64,000 nucleotides of DNA. It comes from Ananas comosus. Lineage: Eukaryota > Streptophyta > Magnoliopsida > Poales > Bromeliaceae. Positions 21,712 through 32,800 of this stretch are shown here, in pieces. The position numbers and the translations under genes are program-made. The stretch lies in contig NC_033632.1 of assembly GCF_001540865.1 (NCBI RefSeq), positions 11,024,557-11,088,556 on the forward strand, in the 5' to 3' direction. Under the pieces are notes generated by a model, which made no database searches, had not been told where the DNA came from, and worked only from the letters and a program-made list of their open reading frames with translations. Position 1 is the stretch's first letter. Each line of letters opens with the position of its first letter.

Positions 21712-24126
21712 TACCTTGGCAGGCTCATTGGCCGTTCTTTTAAGCCTTTCAGAGAGACGGATGTAACCAAACGACCAGAAGACTGACACAAATGCAGCAG
21801 CAATACTGCCAGCAGTGGTGTAAAATGTGATTGGTGATGTGACCTTGCCAGTAACAAGTGTAGAGAACGATAATATCACAGCAGATACAACTGTGCACAC
21901 CAGCTGTCCCCAGAACCCAAGGCTACCCAACCGTTTAAAGTATCGGGATGTATTCTCTAGTCTTTTCGAAACCTACTAATTAAGTCAAAAAGTTTATATG
22001 AAAAGTGACAGAAGGTTTGTGCAAATAAAATATGAACAGAAGTTTTGTATGATAAGATGCAGGTTAAGCTACTCAAACAAACTGCAGCACTGAAGACTAA
22101 AACTTATAATGATAGTTTTACATAGTTTTGTCAATATTTATCCCTGAAATCTTTCAATTTGCATTTTTATACATCAGTTCCACAAATTTGCATATTCATC
22201 GATCCATGACTTCCTCAAATATTTTCTCTTTGCGTTATTGTAATTAGAATTCAGTATTCTTCTTAGATGCCAGTCTAAGAAAAAGCAACATAACTAATGA
22301 CTAAAACTGCCTTATCTTCTTCCACCATCTGTTCCCTAGTGTTTACTAGTCAACTCGTCTTTATAAAAGGTGTCGGGTGACAAATTCGTTGAACTTTCCA
22401 GGTACATCCAGACTGAAAATCCTTTATAACACAACAAAGATATAGGCTTTTTTTCTGCTCAATTTTGAAGGCACTTGGAATAGGCTTCTCTATTCTTGTT
22501 ATTGTTCGTTTGCAAACTCATCTTTATGAAATAGCTAGGAAATAAAGAGAATAAATAATATATCTTCATTTTGTTGTCAAACACAATCCATAAGAATAGA
22601 GACCGTAAAAAACTCACAATAGCAATATTAGATAAGGCCATCCCTATGTTCCCTCAGCCATGTAGAACTTGATAAAGAAACAAACAATGCCCAATGAACG
22701 GTAAGACTCTTCTTTGTTTAACACCTCAAAGTTCATCCTACAACTAACCAATAAGTTACAGACATATGTAAATGTCATTTTGACCGATGAAGACTAATAG
22801 AGAAAGATATATAACATTGTTAGATATAGAATCAAGACTTGTTTCCTCAATGGATTAAATGTATGTTTATCCTAATATACTTCTCAAAAGGCTAAAACAC
22901 AAGGAAGTCCCCTGTATTCATCGCAATTTGCACTTTACGCCCACCCACTCCCCTCAATAATCAAAACCTAAACATTGTTGCTCGATATACTAAAACCATC
23001 CTGCATTTTACAACAAACCCCACCCCCTTAACCACCCAACACGCAGAACAGGGCGAAGTACTACAACTATATGAATCTTGGGGCCATCAATAGGTTTAGA
23101 TGAGTAACCATACTTACGCATTATAGAACAGTTTACTAATCTGCTAAACTGTCAGTCTTCAATTGGGTAGTTGGTACAATTCACAAGGAGGATGGTATAT
23201 TTCAGGCATCGAGTTGTAATTACAAAACCCAAATGAAAATAAAAATCTACCACATGTTGTACAACCTTTTAAGTGGGGAAAGTTTTCTGGTTTCCATTAT
23301 CGAGTGGGTAAAGGGCAAATCAGGATACATCCAAAAGTAGGTTTTCTGCATGTTAGCAAAAAATTTCAGCAAACAGTAGATCCTTCGAAAGCACTACGCA
23401 TTCATCTCATCTGTACTCGATCTCTCATTCATCTCAAAACCCTTTGAATTGTATTCCAAAATCCCTTTCGAAGAAACCCAACTCAAATTAAACCTAACAA
23501 CGCCTCCCAAATTTACTCCATTCCACCTCCCCATTCAATTCACCACATAAGAATAGACTTTTATTGCCAAAAACAACAAGAAAAATCCACAATCACAAGA
23601 ACAGATACCGAGAGAGAGAGAGAGAGACCTGCGCAAACTTTGCCATCTCGAATTTTACAAAAAATCATCAGTGATCGATCCCTTACTCATTCACCTAAAA
23701 ACCCTCAATCAACTCAAACAAAACCAAATCCATTCTCCACGCAACGCACCAAATCAGATTAGAGACGTTCGTAACAAAAACAACAACAAAACAGATGCCA
23801 AGAAAGAGAGCGACCTGCGCGAGTTTAGCCCTCTCCGATTCGTCGTCGGCGGCGGGCGAACTCGCCGCGGCGGCATGCGGGGGCGTCCGATTCCAACTCC
23901 TGCTGCGATTCCGATTCCTAGCAGTGATTAGGGCGAGGAGCTGGGATGGTGAGGGAGAAGGGGGGAAGTGGGAGAGAGCGGTGGCGGTGGCGGTGGCGGT
24001 GGGGGAGGTAGTGCTTGGGATTAGGGTTAGGGTTAGGGTTAGGGTCAGGGTTTTGCGGCCGCGGCGGGGGAGAGGAGGGTGAAACGCGGCGGCGGAGCGC
24101 GGCTGCAGAAGCAGCAGCGCCTGCAT
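19288..24126 (-). CDS. TIC21: Protein TIC 21, chloroplast inner-envelope translocon / permease
   Basis: Encodes 295 aa in four coding exons, transcribed right to left: 24126-23815, 21972-21715, 20792-20589, 19401-19288. All introns are GT-AG and phase 0. The family (TIC21/PIC1/CIA5) is an integral inner-envelope protein linked to protein import and iron transport into plastids. The transit region is Ser/Thr/Pro-rich (residues 1 to about 85), followed by ERAKLAQ-VSKRLENTSRYFKRLG. Four hydrophobic segments follow: LGFWGQLVCTVVSAVILSF, AAAFVSVFWSFGYI, VVNLLGMGAAVLGMQATVGL and ILSHFLGLVCSLELL. APPRADVVKSLKNG is a strong family block. The start is the first ATG after an ATG-free leader. Length is the family norm. 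Odd points: a telomere-like repeat in exon 1, an exon-like 18-nt duplicate in intron 1, and a hAT MITE only 141 bp upstream of the ATG. Confidence 0.95.
21240..21320. repeat. 33-bp tandem repeat in TIC21 intron 2
   Basis: GTAGGATAACATTTTGGTA-TTTAGAAATT is repeated twice, with a third partial copy (AACATTTTGTAGGATA). Small local duplication, no coding role. Confidence 0.7.
23629..23646 (-). other. Exon-like 18-nt duplicate of the TIC21 exon 1 end (ATG GCA AAG TTT GCG CAG)
   Basis: In intron 1, a segment reads MAKFAQ in phase 0, followed by a GT donor and preceded by AG, mirroring the real exon 1 end ERAKLAQ|GT at 23815. The 31 bp around the two donors match at about 25 positions, and similarity continues downstream (GGCATCTGTTTTG / GGTATCTGTTCTTG). 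It could act as a microexon adding six residues, as an alternative first exon starting at its own ATG, or as an inert duplication. Confidence 0.4.
24021..24044. repeat. Four perfect TTAGGG units inside TIC21 exon 1
   Basis: Telomere-like hexamers read on the coding strand as CCCTAA and encode a Thr-Leu run in the transit peptide; a diverged fifth unit follows. The hexamer TTAGGG is the vertebrate-type telomere unit (also used by Asparagales), not the common plant TTTAGGG. Confidence 0.85.
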
Positions 24127-24266
24127 TGTAGCGGTGGTGGTGGTGGCTTCGTTTCCCCCGTAGCCAAGGTAGAGAAAGAAGGGGGCTGGAGAGGGTGAAA
24201 TGTATGGATAGTCCTTGTACAATCCCAATATTGTAACTTGATCCCCGTTGTTTTAAAATGTAGGAT

Positions 24267-24608
24267 CAGGAATTTAAGTGCCGAGACGTGGGATCATGCA
24301 GGAAATTTGCCGGTACGGTACTATACTATGCGTGCCGAGCCGTGTCGATACATGCCGGTCAAAAAATTCTTATATACCGACACATAATAGTATGAAATAT
24401 TTATTTTTTTTAGCAACAAAATATTCTAACTATTTATTATATCTTTTTATTACATCTTTTAAACTTTATTGAGAAAATTACTTACTAATTTAAAGAATAA
24501 AGAGTTTTGAACTGTGCCATCGGTACAGGGTCTGTATCGTGCCGGTATCTTGTTAGCACGGTACAGTACGGTGGATACGGCCCGTGCCAACGGGCACTTA
24601 AAACCTTG
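24267..24608 (+). repeat. Family E hAT-type MITE, copy E1 (TIC21 promoter)
   Basis: 342 bp. Ends CAGGAATTTAAGTGCC and, inverted, CAAGGTTTTAAGTGCC. Perfect 8-bp target duplication TGTAGGAT at 24259-24266 and 24609-24616. Sub-terminal regions are packed with GGTACGGTAC and GTGCCG words, typical binding-site arrays of hAT elements. It starts 141 bp upstream of the TIC21 ATG. Confidence 0.92.
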
Positions 24609-24616
24609 TGTAGGAT

Positions 24617-24969
24617 AAACTTCAGATATCACCCATGTGGTTTCGCTTTTTCTCACTTTAGTGTCCTGTGGTTTAAAGTGTATCAAGTTAGTGTCCTGTG
24701 ATTTTATTTTTATCTTTTTGACAGCTTCTCCGTTAATATTTCGTTAAATTATATATAAAAAACTTCATATACTCCTCCTTGGTTTATCGAATATTCACAT
24801 TAATACCATTTAGTTTTAACTTTGTCACGGACTTAACGAAAAAAATTAGTGAAATCTATAATAAAAAGATAAAGGTGAAATCATTGGACACTAAATTGAT
24901 ACACTTTAAATAACAGGGTACTAAAGTGAAAAGTGTAAAACCATAAGGGTGGTATTTGAAGTTTTTTCT
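24617..24969. repeat. Family A MITE, copy A2
   Basis: AAACTTCAGATATCACCC at left and GGTATTTGAAGTTTTTTC at right, with the usual TTCTCACTTTAGTG and TTTAAAGTGTATCA inner words. Copy E1 abuts it directly: the E1 target duplication TGTAGGAT is followed at once by the A2 end. Confidence 0.8.
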
Positions 24970-25014
24970 AAATTGTATAAAATTTAACTCCACTATCACA
25001 TTTTTGGATCCTGC

Positions 25015-27823
25015 TAGGGTGGCAATCCAGCTCACTGTTCGTGAGCCCGTTCGTGTTTGGCTCGAAATGAGCTCGAGATTAAATCGCTCGTTTAGTAAAC
25101 AAACCGAGCACGAGCTGAAAGAACACGAGCTAGGGTCAGCTCGCTCGTGTTCAGCTCGATAACTGCTCAAATACATATATTTTATATTTATATTATATAT
25201 ATAAATAAATGATTATATATATAATATATATCTATATCTATATCTATATCTATACTACATATAAAAGCGTGAGTTTTACATTTTTTCCTCTTTCCAAAAA
25301 TACCTCTATCTTTTCTACTAATATTTTCGTGTCCAGTAATTTTCAACCATTCGTTTCAAATAATTTTTCGAATAATAAATTATTCTTAAACATAGATCTT
25401 AAGTTTTTATCATTGGATCTCATCCAACGATTAAAAATAAAAGTATCTGTCACTTTTCTTGACAAAAATACCCTCAATATCCATTAACTCCTATCTACGC
25501 GTTTTACAAATATCTACGCATTTTCTCAAACGTAATTTTCGTCATAACTTAAACATTATATCCTATTTACGGCGTTTCTAAAATATTTTATTTCTCACAC
25601 GTAATAGCACCAATCACATAATAAATAAAATAAAATTAAATAAATTTATCCTATCTACACGTTTTCTCAAACGCGCCATAAATTAAAATATCCGTAATCT
25701 CCTATTTACGTGTTTCTCGAATATTTTCTTTCTCACACGTAATATCAGCGTCAATCACGTAGAATGTTCATAGAAAGATTTAATACCCATCTAAGCAAAA
25801 CTAAATTGTTAATTAAATATAATTTTACATTTTTGAATTTTTTTAGTAAAATATTCAAAAGCAATACCCGTCAAAATATTTTACACGTTTCTCGAATACA
25901 AAGCATATCTTAATATACTCGCATATATATCTAAATATCTTTACATATAATACGTACACTATCTAATCTTATCTTTGTATATAATATCTATACTATCCAA
26001 CTTATCTTTGCATATAATTAATATCTACACTATCCAATCTTATCTTGTCATAATATTTATTCACACACAGAATATATTTTTTTTGAGACATATTTTTTTA
26101 GTAATATATTTTTTATTTTCACCTATACTTTTCTCAAATATTTTTTTTAGTAATATCCTTTCTCATATGTCCTTATGGTTAACACCAGTACATCGTAGTA
26201 CATCATCATCATCGACACCTGCATATTGTAACTTTCGCCACCTTCGTCATAGTTGGAGAGGTATTTTGATCTCACCTGAAAATATTTTATTTTTTTAATG
26301 TGTATTTATACTATTTTAGCATATTTTTTTGGTATTTTCACATTCTTACGTATACTTTTATCAAATATAAAGTATACATTTTTTTAATAATATCCTTTTT
26401 CATTTTCACCTACATTTTTCTTACATATTCTTAAATATTTTTTTTAGTTAATCCTTTCTCATTTATCATCATTGCCGGCACCAGCACATGGTCATCGTCC
26501 TCCTCATCGTCATCGTCATCACCGGTGCCGGCACATTGTCGCCTTCGTCACCTTCGCCGCAGTTATTTTGATCCCACCTAAATTTTTTTTATACTGTTAT
26601 AGCATATTTTTTTTAGTATTTTCTTATTTTTACTTATACGTTTCTCAAATATAAAGTATATTTTTTTTTAGCAATATCATTTTAAATATTTTTTTTGTGA
26701 CATAACTGTCAATCTTTTCTCACATAATGCATACGTTTTCTCAAATATTACAAAATATATATGAAAAATACTTATAGTATAAATTAATTAAAATTATATA
26801 AAACTTATTTAGAGATAAATTAAAGTTAGAAAAAAATAATTAAATAATAGACATACACCACCAATAACGATTTAAAATTTAAAATGTAAATATAAATTTA
26901 ATTTAAAATTAGATGTGGCATTTTAAATTAAAAATAAATCAAATTTTTGATTCTTTTACATTAAAATATATATCAAATCTTCTAAATTTTCTTTCTGACG
27001 AGAATGCACGTTACCTATACATTTGTCACTGCCTTCTCAAGTGTTTTTTTTAATTTCTTCCACACCTCCTCTATTATGGTTCGCGCCGGCACATCGTTGT
27101 CATCACCTTCACCAACACATCTTTATCCTCCTCGCCGGCACAACTTCATTGTCACCTTTGCTAGCATGACGTCGTCGTCCTCACATTGCATGTATATCGA
27201 CAGAAGTCCACGAATCATATCGGCGTTGTTGATGGTCTACCGACATGTCATCGGTAGTCGAGATACATGCGTATGCGCATTATCGGTGGTCCACAATCTG
27301 TAGGATAGATTCAAAATTCACCCAAAATTATATTAATATTTTTACGATTTTCTTCAAATCAATTTGTATATATATATATATTTTTTAGGGTATGAAAAAT
27401 GTTAAAATATTTGTTCAAATAAGCTCAATTAATTTGAACAGTAATAATTATAGAATAGTAGTACAATCCGTCTATATTTCAATTTCATTAATAACTTAAA
27501 ATTAATATATATTTTAGAAAAAAATTATATTTGATTTTTTCAAATAAGTCTTACGTGCATTGCACGTGTATATGACTAGTATAATATAAATCTTTGTTAT
27601 TTGATTTTTAGCCCAATCTAAATATAAGACCAACTCAATTATAAAATTATGTAAAATTTCAACCATTAGATCAAAAGTATAACGGGTGAGATCTTATAAA
27701 TTTATTTTCTATATTTATTCTTTCTAATCCTTTTAAATTTCTATTCATAAACCAAATCGTATTCGACTCGGTACTTTAACGTGCTAGCCGAACACAAGCG
27801 TGTTTGGCTCGTTGACGCCCCTA
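25015..27823. mobile_element. hAT-type MITE (family H), split by a Helitron
   Basis: Ends TAGGGTGGCAA and, inverted, TAGGGGCGTCAA. An 8-bp target duplication flanks it: GATCCTGC (25007-25014) and GTTCCTGC (27824-27831), 7 of 8 identical. The true element is 25015-25248 plus 27580-27823. Its arms carry GTTCGTGTTTGGCTCG and CGTGTTTGGCTCGTTGAC words. The middle is the Helitron. Confidence 0.75.
25249..27579 (+). mobile_element. Non-autonomous Helitron, 2331 bp
   Basis: The 5' end is TCTATACTACATATAAAAGC after an A (25248). The 3' end has the palindromic hairpin ACGTGCATTGCACGT (27553-27567), 8 nt, then CTAG (27576-27579), followed by T (27580). It inserts between A and T with no target duplication. 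There is no Rep/helicase coding. The interior holds a roughly 180-bp diverged direct duplication (about 26160-26340 and 26455-26630) sharing GTACATCATCATC-like and CACCTTCG blocks, with a third trace near 27070-27190. Confidence 0.85.
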
Positions 27824-27831
27824 GTTCCTGC

Positions 27832-28580
27832 TACCTAACCTTCAAAAAATTTTAATTTTACCATCATACCTTTCAATTTATTTGATTTGAGCTATTTAGA
27901 AACTTTGTAACTTCAAAATTTAAATACATTATTTATCTTCATGAATTTAGTTATCATATTTTAAATAATTTATGTAATTCTAAATTCATAGAAGTAATTA
28001 GTTTAAATTTTATATTGAAGAACCATCAAATTATTTAAATCAAACAACTTGAATGACCGGATGTTAAAATCAAAATTTTAAAAAATTAAGTAGTTGAGTG
28101 AAAATAATCTATAGTTTAGATAAGTTTTATATAGTTTTATCAACTAAGTTTAAACTTTAAAATTAAAAATACGAATTATTAAATTCTTAGTCAATTGAGC
28201 TTATATCTGCGAGAACCAAAAATGTAGAAAAATATAATCCATCCTGAATCTGCACTGATTTGCTAAGTAAATGAAGTGAAAGATGAAAAAAAATTTTCTT
28301 TCTTTAATCCATCCTAACAAAGCCGACATCCCGATCAAACTCGAATGGGCCAAAATAGAATTAAAATTAATCCATTCCGATCCCGAATCCGTCCCGTTTG
28401 CATTCCTATTCACTGTCTAAACCATTTTAGGCTACTTTGAAATAGATCCCTCAACTATTTCTTTTTGCAGTTTGCTTTCCTCGAATATATTGCATTTGCA
28501 CAGAATCCACAAAATAAAAAAATAAAAAATAAATAAATAAATCATTTTATCCCACAATTTATACAGTAAATATACTTTTT
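27832..28580. other. AT-rich intergenic DNA, no gene
   Basis: Diverged, AT-rich. 27840-28150 has foldback-like TTTGATTTGAGC / TTAAATCAAACAA words suggesting an old MITE. Nothing codes. Confidence 0.4.
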
Positions 28581-28581
28581 T

Positions 28582-28845
28582 GGTACCGTTTGGTTCGGAT
28601 ATAAACAAGAACTAATTATTACAGAGATAAGTATAAGTATGGAAATAAAAAAAATAGTATTTGGATGAAAATTAAATTGTTCTCGGAGATAAGAACAATT
28701 TTAGATAGTTTTATATAAAAAATGAAGGTGTTGGTGGGAATAACCGAGAACTACTATTCTCGAATAAAAAATTAACGTTTGGATATAAAGGGGGATAAGG
28801 ACCTATTCCTATTCCTATCCCCTAACCAAACGCTACAGCATTGAC
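28582..28845. repeat. Family L MITE
   Basis: Ends TACCGTTTGGTTCGGATA and, inverted, TAGCGTTTGGTTAGGGGATA, with GAACTAATTATTA and AGATAAG inner words. Possibly inserted at TA. Related sequence at 2232-2400 and a partial match at 48597-48680. Confidence 0.6.
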
Positions 28846-28879
28846 AAAATTTTACCAAATGACTAGCTGAGTATAAAAT

Positions 28880-29260
28880 AAGTTTGGATAAATTACACAT
28901 TTGGCCCTCAAACTATGAGCGACAACACTCTGGTCCTTAAACTCTAATTTGTTGTAATTTTTTTTGTTCGGAATTTCATAATTATTGCAATCAAGTCCCA
29001 TACTCTAATTTAGTTGACTAAATATTAATACAAATAATGTGGCATCTTTTTATTGATGCATAACCACCGATCACAATGCTGCTAAATCACTTCTATATTA
29101 GCGATACATCTATATTTAGTCAACTAAATTGAGGTACAGAACTTGATTGCAACAATTCTAAAAATTCAAGCCAAATCTTGCAACAAATTAAAGTTTAAGA
29201 ATCAAAATGTCACCGACCTTATAGTTTGAGTAAACATGCAAAAGAATAAAATCCTTTTTT
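28880..29260. repeat. Foldback MITE of the TTTGGTCCTC type
   Basis: The left arm (AATTACACATTTGGCCCTC, AACTCTAATTTGTTGTAAT) is inverted in the right arm (TTGCAACAAATTAAAGTTTA, AATCAAAATGTCA). A related unit lies at about 62490-62840 (TACATGGAGAACTTAC to CCAAAAGTGTCATTTAGCC). No clear target duplication. Confidence 0.5.
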
Positions 29261-29429
29261 TTTTTAAACTCATTTTGAGAATAACATGCAAAACATAATA
29301 CATCTGAAGAGACAACATACTACCTTAGAATATCAAATGATGAGCAGCACTGCCGCATTCGGCAACCCTAGATCTACAATGATCAGTGCATGGTATAAGC
29401 TGGGGAACGTCGACTGGCCCGTGTATGCG

Positions 29430-29545
29430 AGAATGAGTGCTTGTGCGCACGCATGCTCGTGCGCGCAAGCACGCATACGTGTGAATCGGTGTGTGCGTGC
29501 ATGCGCGCGCGTGTTTGTGTCTGTGTGTGTGTGCACCTGCATGCT
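29430..29545. other. Alternating purine-pyrimidine tract (Z-DNA-prone)
   Basis: Long runs of GTGCGCACGCATG, GTGCGCGCAAGCACGC, GCATGCGCGCGCGTGT and (GT)n. Alternating purine/pyrimidine with CG and CA steps is the classical Z-forming composition. It lies about 320 bp beyond the stop codon of the cyclase gene. ORFs read in it are artefacts. Confidence 0.6.
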
Positions 29546-29588
29546 TCCAGAGAATGAGAAACAGAAACAATTGGACAGCTTGCATGTA

Positions 29589-29626
<38 letters not shown>
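29589..29626. repeat. Poly(A) tract on the plus strand
   Basis: An uninterrupted A run of about 38 nt. No SINE or LINE body was found directly to its left, so it may be simple expansion. Confidence 0.8.
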
Positions 29627-29629
<3 letters not shown>

Positions 29630-29862
29630 TTATCATTAGTTAAAAAAGTAGCATAATGAAGGGCACAATGTTCTTATTTTCACCAACCTAAAGTGATTGT
29701 GATGATATGAGTGAGATTATTCTACCTGGTTTTTGTCTCACTTCGACTCAATAAAAACCTATATACATAAGAGAGAAGTATTCTTTTTAAAGGCCTATAA
29801 GTAAACTTGCATTGTGTAAACTTGCAATGTGCGCAATTTTAAAAGTATTAGAATGGAAATAT

Positions 29863-32800
29863 TTATTTGATGAGGATGCACCGGATCGGGCAACCTTCGG
29901 CACCACGGAGTCGAAGAGGTAAGCAATGCAAAGTGTATATCCCTGGTTTGATGTTCTCCAACTTTAGTCCTTCAACAAGGATTATTTCCTGGAAAACAGT
30001 GCAACTAACAATTAGAAATTGATTTTACCTATAAAGAAAAGGAAAAAAATCGTATCAATCAAGATTATATTGAAAAGGAAAATCACGCACCCGGCTTTCG
30101 AGAAAAACTAAGTGTGAAGGGATCAAGTCGTCGTATGCAGCAACTGATAAGTAGTCGACTCCTGCAAATTATAACATAAAGTAAAAAGTGTTTGTTGGAG
30201 AAATTTTAGTACTAGTAGCACGACGCTTGTAAGTAGAAGTGATCGACAAGAATTGAAGAACCAAGCATTTTAAAACATTCTGAACAGCACCGAAATCGAT
30301 GGACAAGAATTCATAACCACAACGCAAATTGAGATACTAAAATAAGCGCAGTTAATGGAGAGAAGAACTACACTAGAAAAGATAGCAATGACTAAAATAT
30401 ATGACATCTAGGAAATTAATGGCAAAGAAGGAGCTAAAATAATATCAGAATTATGCAAACAGCTTGTGCAATACCACAAGCTAAAATGCATGGCTGACCT
30501 ACAAATCAGAATAAAAGAAAATGAAATCTAAGTGATATACAATCTTCCATGTTATATTGTTCCACTACTCCATTCATAGGCACTCGATGATATCGCTTTT
30601 GTGTTCTAAACATTTAAATTCTAAAATTTCACAGGCTATTATAAGAGTTATCCATAAACAAACATATGGGTAATGAATTCCTCAAAGTTATTAGTGACCT
30701 GCATGTCATTCAGGAAATTAACTTTGCAACGCAAAATTTTTAACTTAAATTACATTATGACCAATTACTTAAAGAAACAGAATGTCAAATGTTACGCAGC
30801 GTTGGACAGAGATGTCAAATATGAACAGTGGCTGCTTGGTAACGGCCAGAAGACATTGACCACTTTGACCACTCTGCTTTAATTTACAAACTCATATTCA
30901 GTAACATTCAAGGCAGACTAGGAAGAATCAAATGAGAAGGAATAGCAGGAAAGAATAAGAATAAAGGGATGGAGTAGTGACAGCAGCTTAACTTGCTTTT
31001 GGAAAGTATGACCTATTTGTTCTTAGCCTAACCTAAATCATTCTGAATTCCAAGCAATAGCAATGATGCTCTCATTTGATTTTGTGAACATGAAAAATGT
31101 CTGGAGGCCTCCCTAAACATAGGCCATTTTGAAATAGGCCCTGCAACTTATTTCATTTTGATTTTCACACTCTGAATTGGTAATTGTTTCGATTTGCGCA
31201 ATTTTTCTACATCAAATAGATTTGTTCGAATTGATGGGCTCCATAGGCCATCAACTGTTAACAGTTAACGATGTTTGCAGTTTTAAGATTAAACAAAACC
31301 ACTTGTAGATTTAACCGTTATTCAAGAGAAAAGTTTAGAACTTGCTAATTCAATGAATTAACAATGCACAACGACATTGAACAAGCAGTTATTTCAACCC
31401 ACCAACAAGTTTGATGTCAGTGTTGTCCACCAACCACTGTGCGCCATCTTTCATGAAGCCAACATAGCTTGTATCAAACTCCTTTTTCCACATAAGCTCT
31501 CTGCAGAGAAGCATAAATATTCTAATTATATCTGCTAAAAATCATGTATGCTTCATTCTAGTTTGTGATGAAAAAGGAAATGGAAGATCCTCTTTGTGAA
31601 AATATTGGCCGTCATTATTATTTTGGATTCGAATTTGGCCTATATTTGGAGCTCAAGCACATTCGATTTATATTAACATTGATATTTCAAGTTTATGACC
31701 CAGAACTTTAAAGAGTATAAATTTCCAATCTTTCCCATATTCCAAAGTTACTACTAGGTGGCTTCACAGGAGTTAAATCAGAAAATCAAAACAAAAACAG
31801 TTGAAATATCATCAAGAATAGAAAAATGTTATTACCTTAGTAATTGTGTGCGAAGGTTACCAGCTGAACTTGAATTTGTATATACAATCGAATTGAAAAA
31901 AAAAAAAAAGCAGACATCAAAAAAAAGAAATAAATATCCACTACCTGTCAGTGTTTAATGTTCTGAAAAGCACACGGCGAACTCCTTTAGGAATATGTAG
32001 AGATTCCATTACTTCAGCTGTATATAGAGGACATCATTTAGCAGTTAAACTAATAATAGGGTATTTAGAGTGTATATACAGGAAAGAAAATTAGCCGCCA
32101 AGCAAACCAGTTAACGAACGTGTTACATTGAAAACTTCATTAGATGAATTTTAGAAACTTAATGAGTGGTCTCCTATACGTTCACATTTAAGCAAGGTTT
32201 TAAGTGCCCGTCGGCACGGGCCGTATCCACCGCCCCGTACCGTGCCAACAAGATACCGGTACGATACAGACCCCGTACCGATGATACAGCTCAAAACCCT
32301 CTATTCTTTAAATTAGTAAGTAATTTCCTCAATAAAGTTCAAAAGATGTGATAAAAAGACATAATAAATAGTTAGAACATTTTGTTGCTAAAGAAAATAA
32401 ATATATCATGCTATTATGTGTCGGCACACAAGAATTTTTTTGACCGGCACGCATCGATACGGCTCTGCACGCACAGTGCCGGCAAGTTTCCGGCACGAAC
32501 CCATGCCATGACACTTAAATCCTTGCATTTAAGCACAAACAATCAGTAACAGCATTTACTAGTGAATGCACAGATTCTCTAGTAGCCCAGCCAAGAAGAT
32601 GCTTAAATAGGGCAGGAGCTAATAGTTTGTTACCTGTTATATTTTTATCTCTTGGGACATCTACTAACAACGCAGGACCTGCGCAAAGAATGATATATAT
32701 AAAATAAGTATCGATTGCACAAAAATTAGTGTACATAAGGTGAGGAGTCAATATTATAGATCCAAACTCTACAAACATGATCCGTGCATGATGCACTTCA

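Noticed and set aside
24018..24053. Interstitial telomere as sign of a chromosome end or fusion
   Set aside because: Only four to five hexamers, inside a coding exon of a conserved gene; simple slippage is enough to explain it.
29325..29639. ORFs of about 100 aa over the GC-rich alternating tract and poly(A) run
   Set aside because: Low-complexity translation of GT/CA repeats and homopolymer; not a gene.
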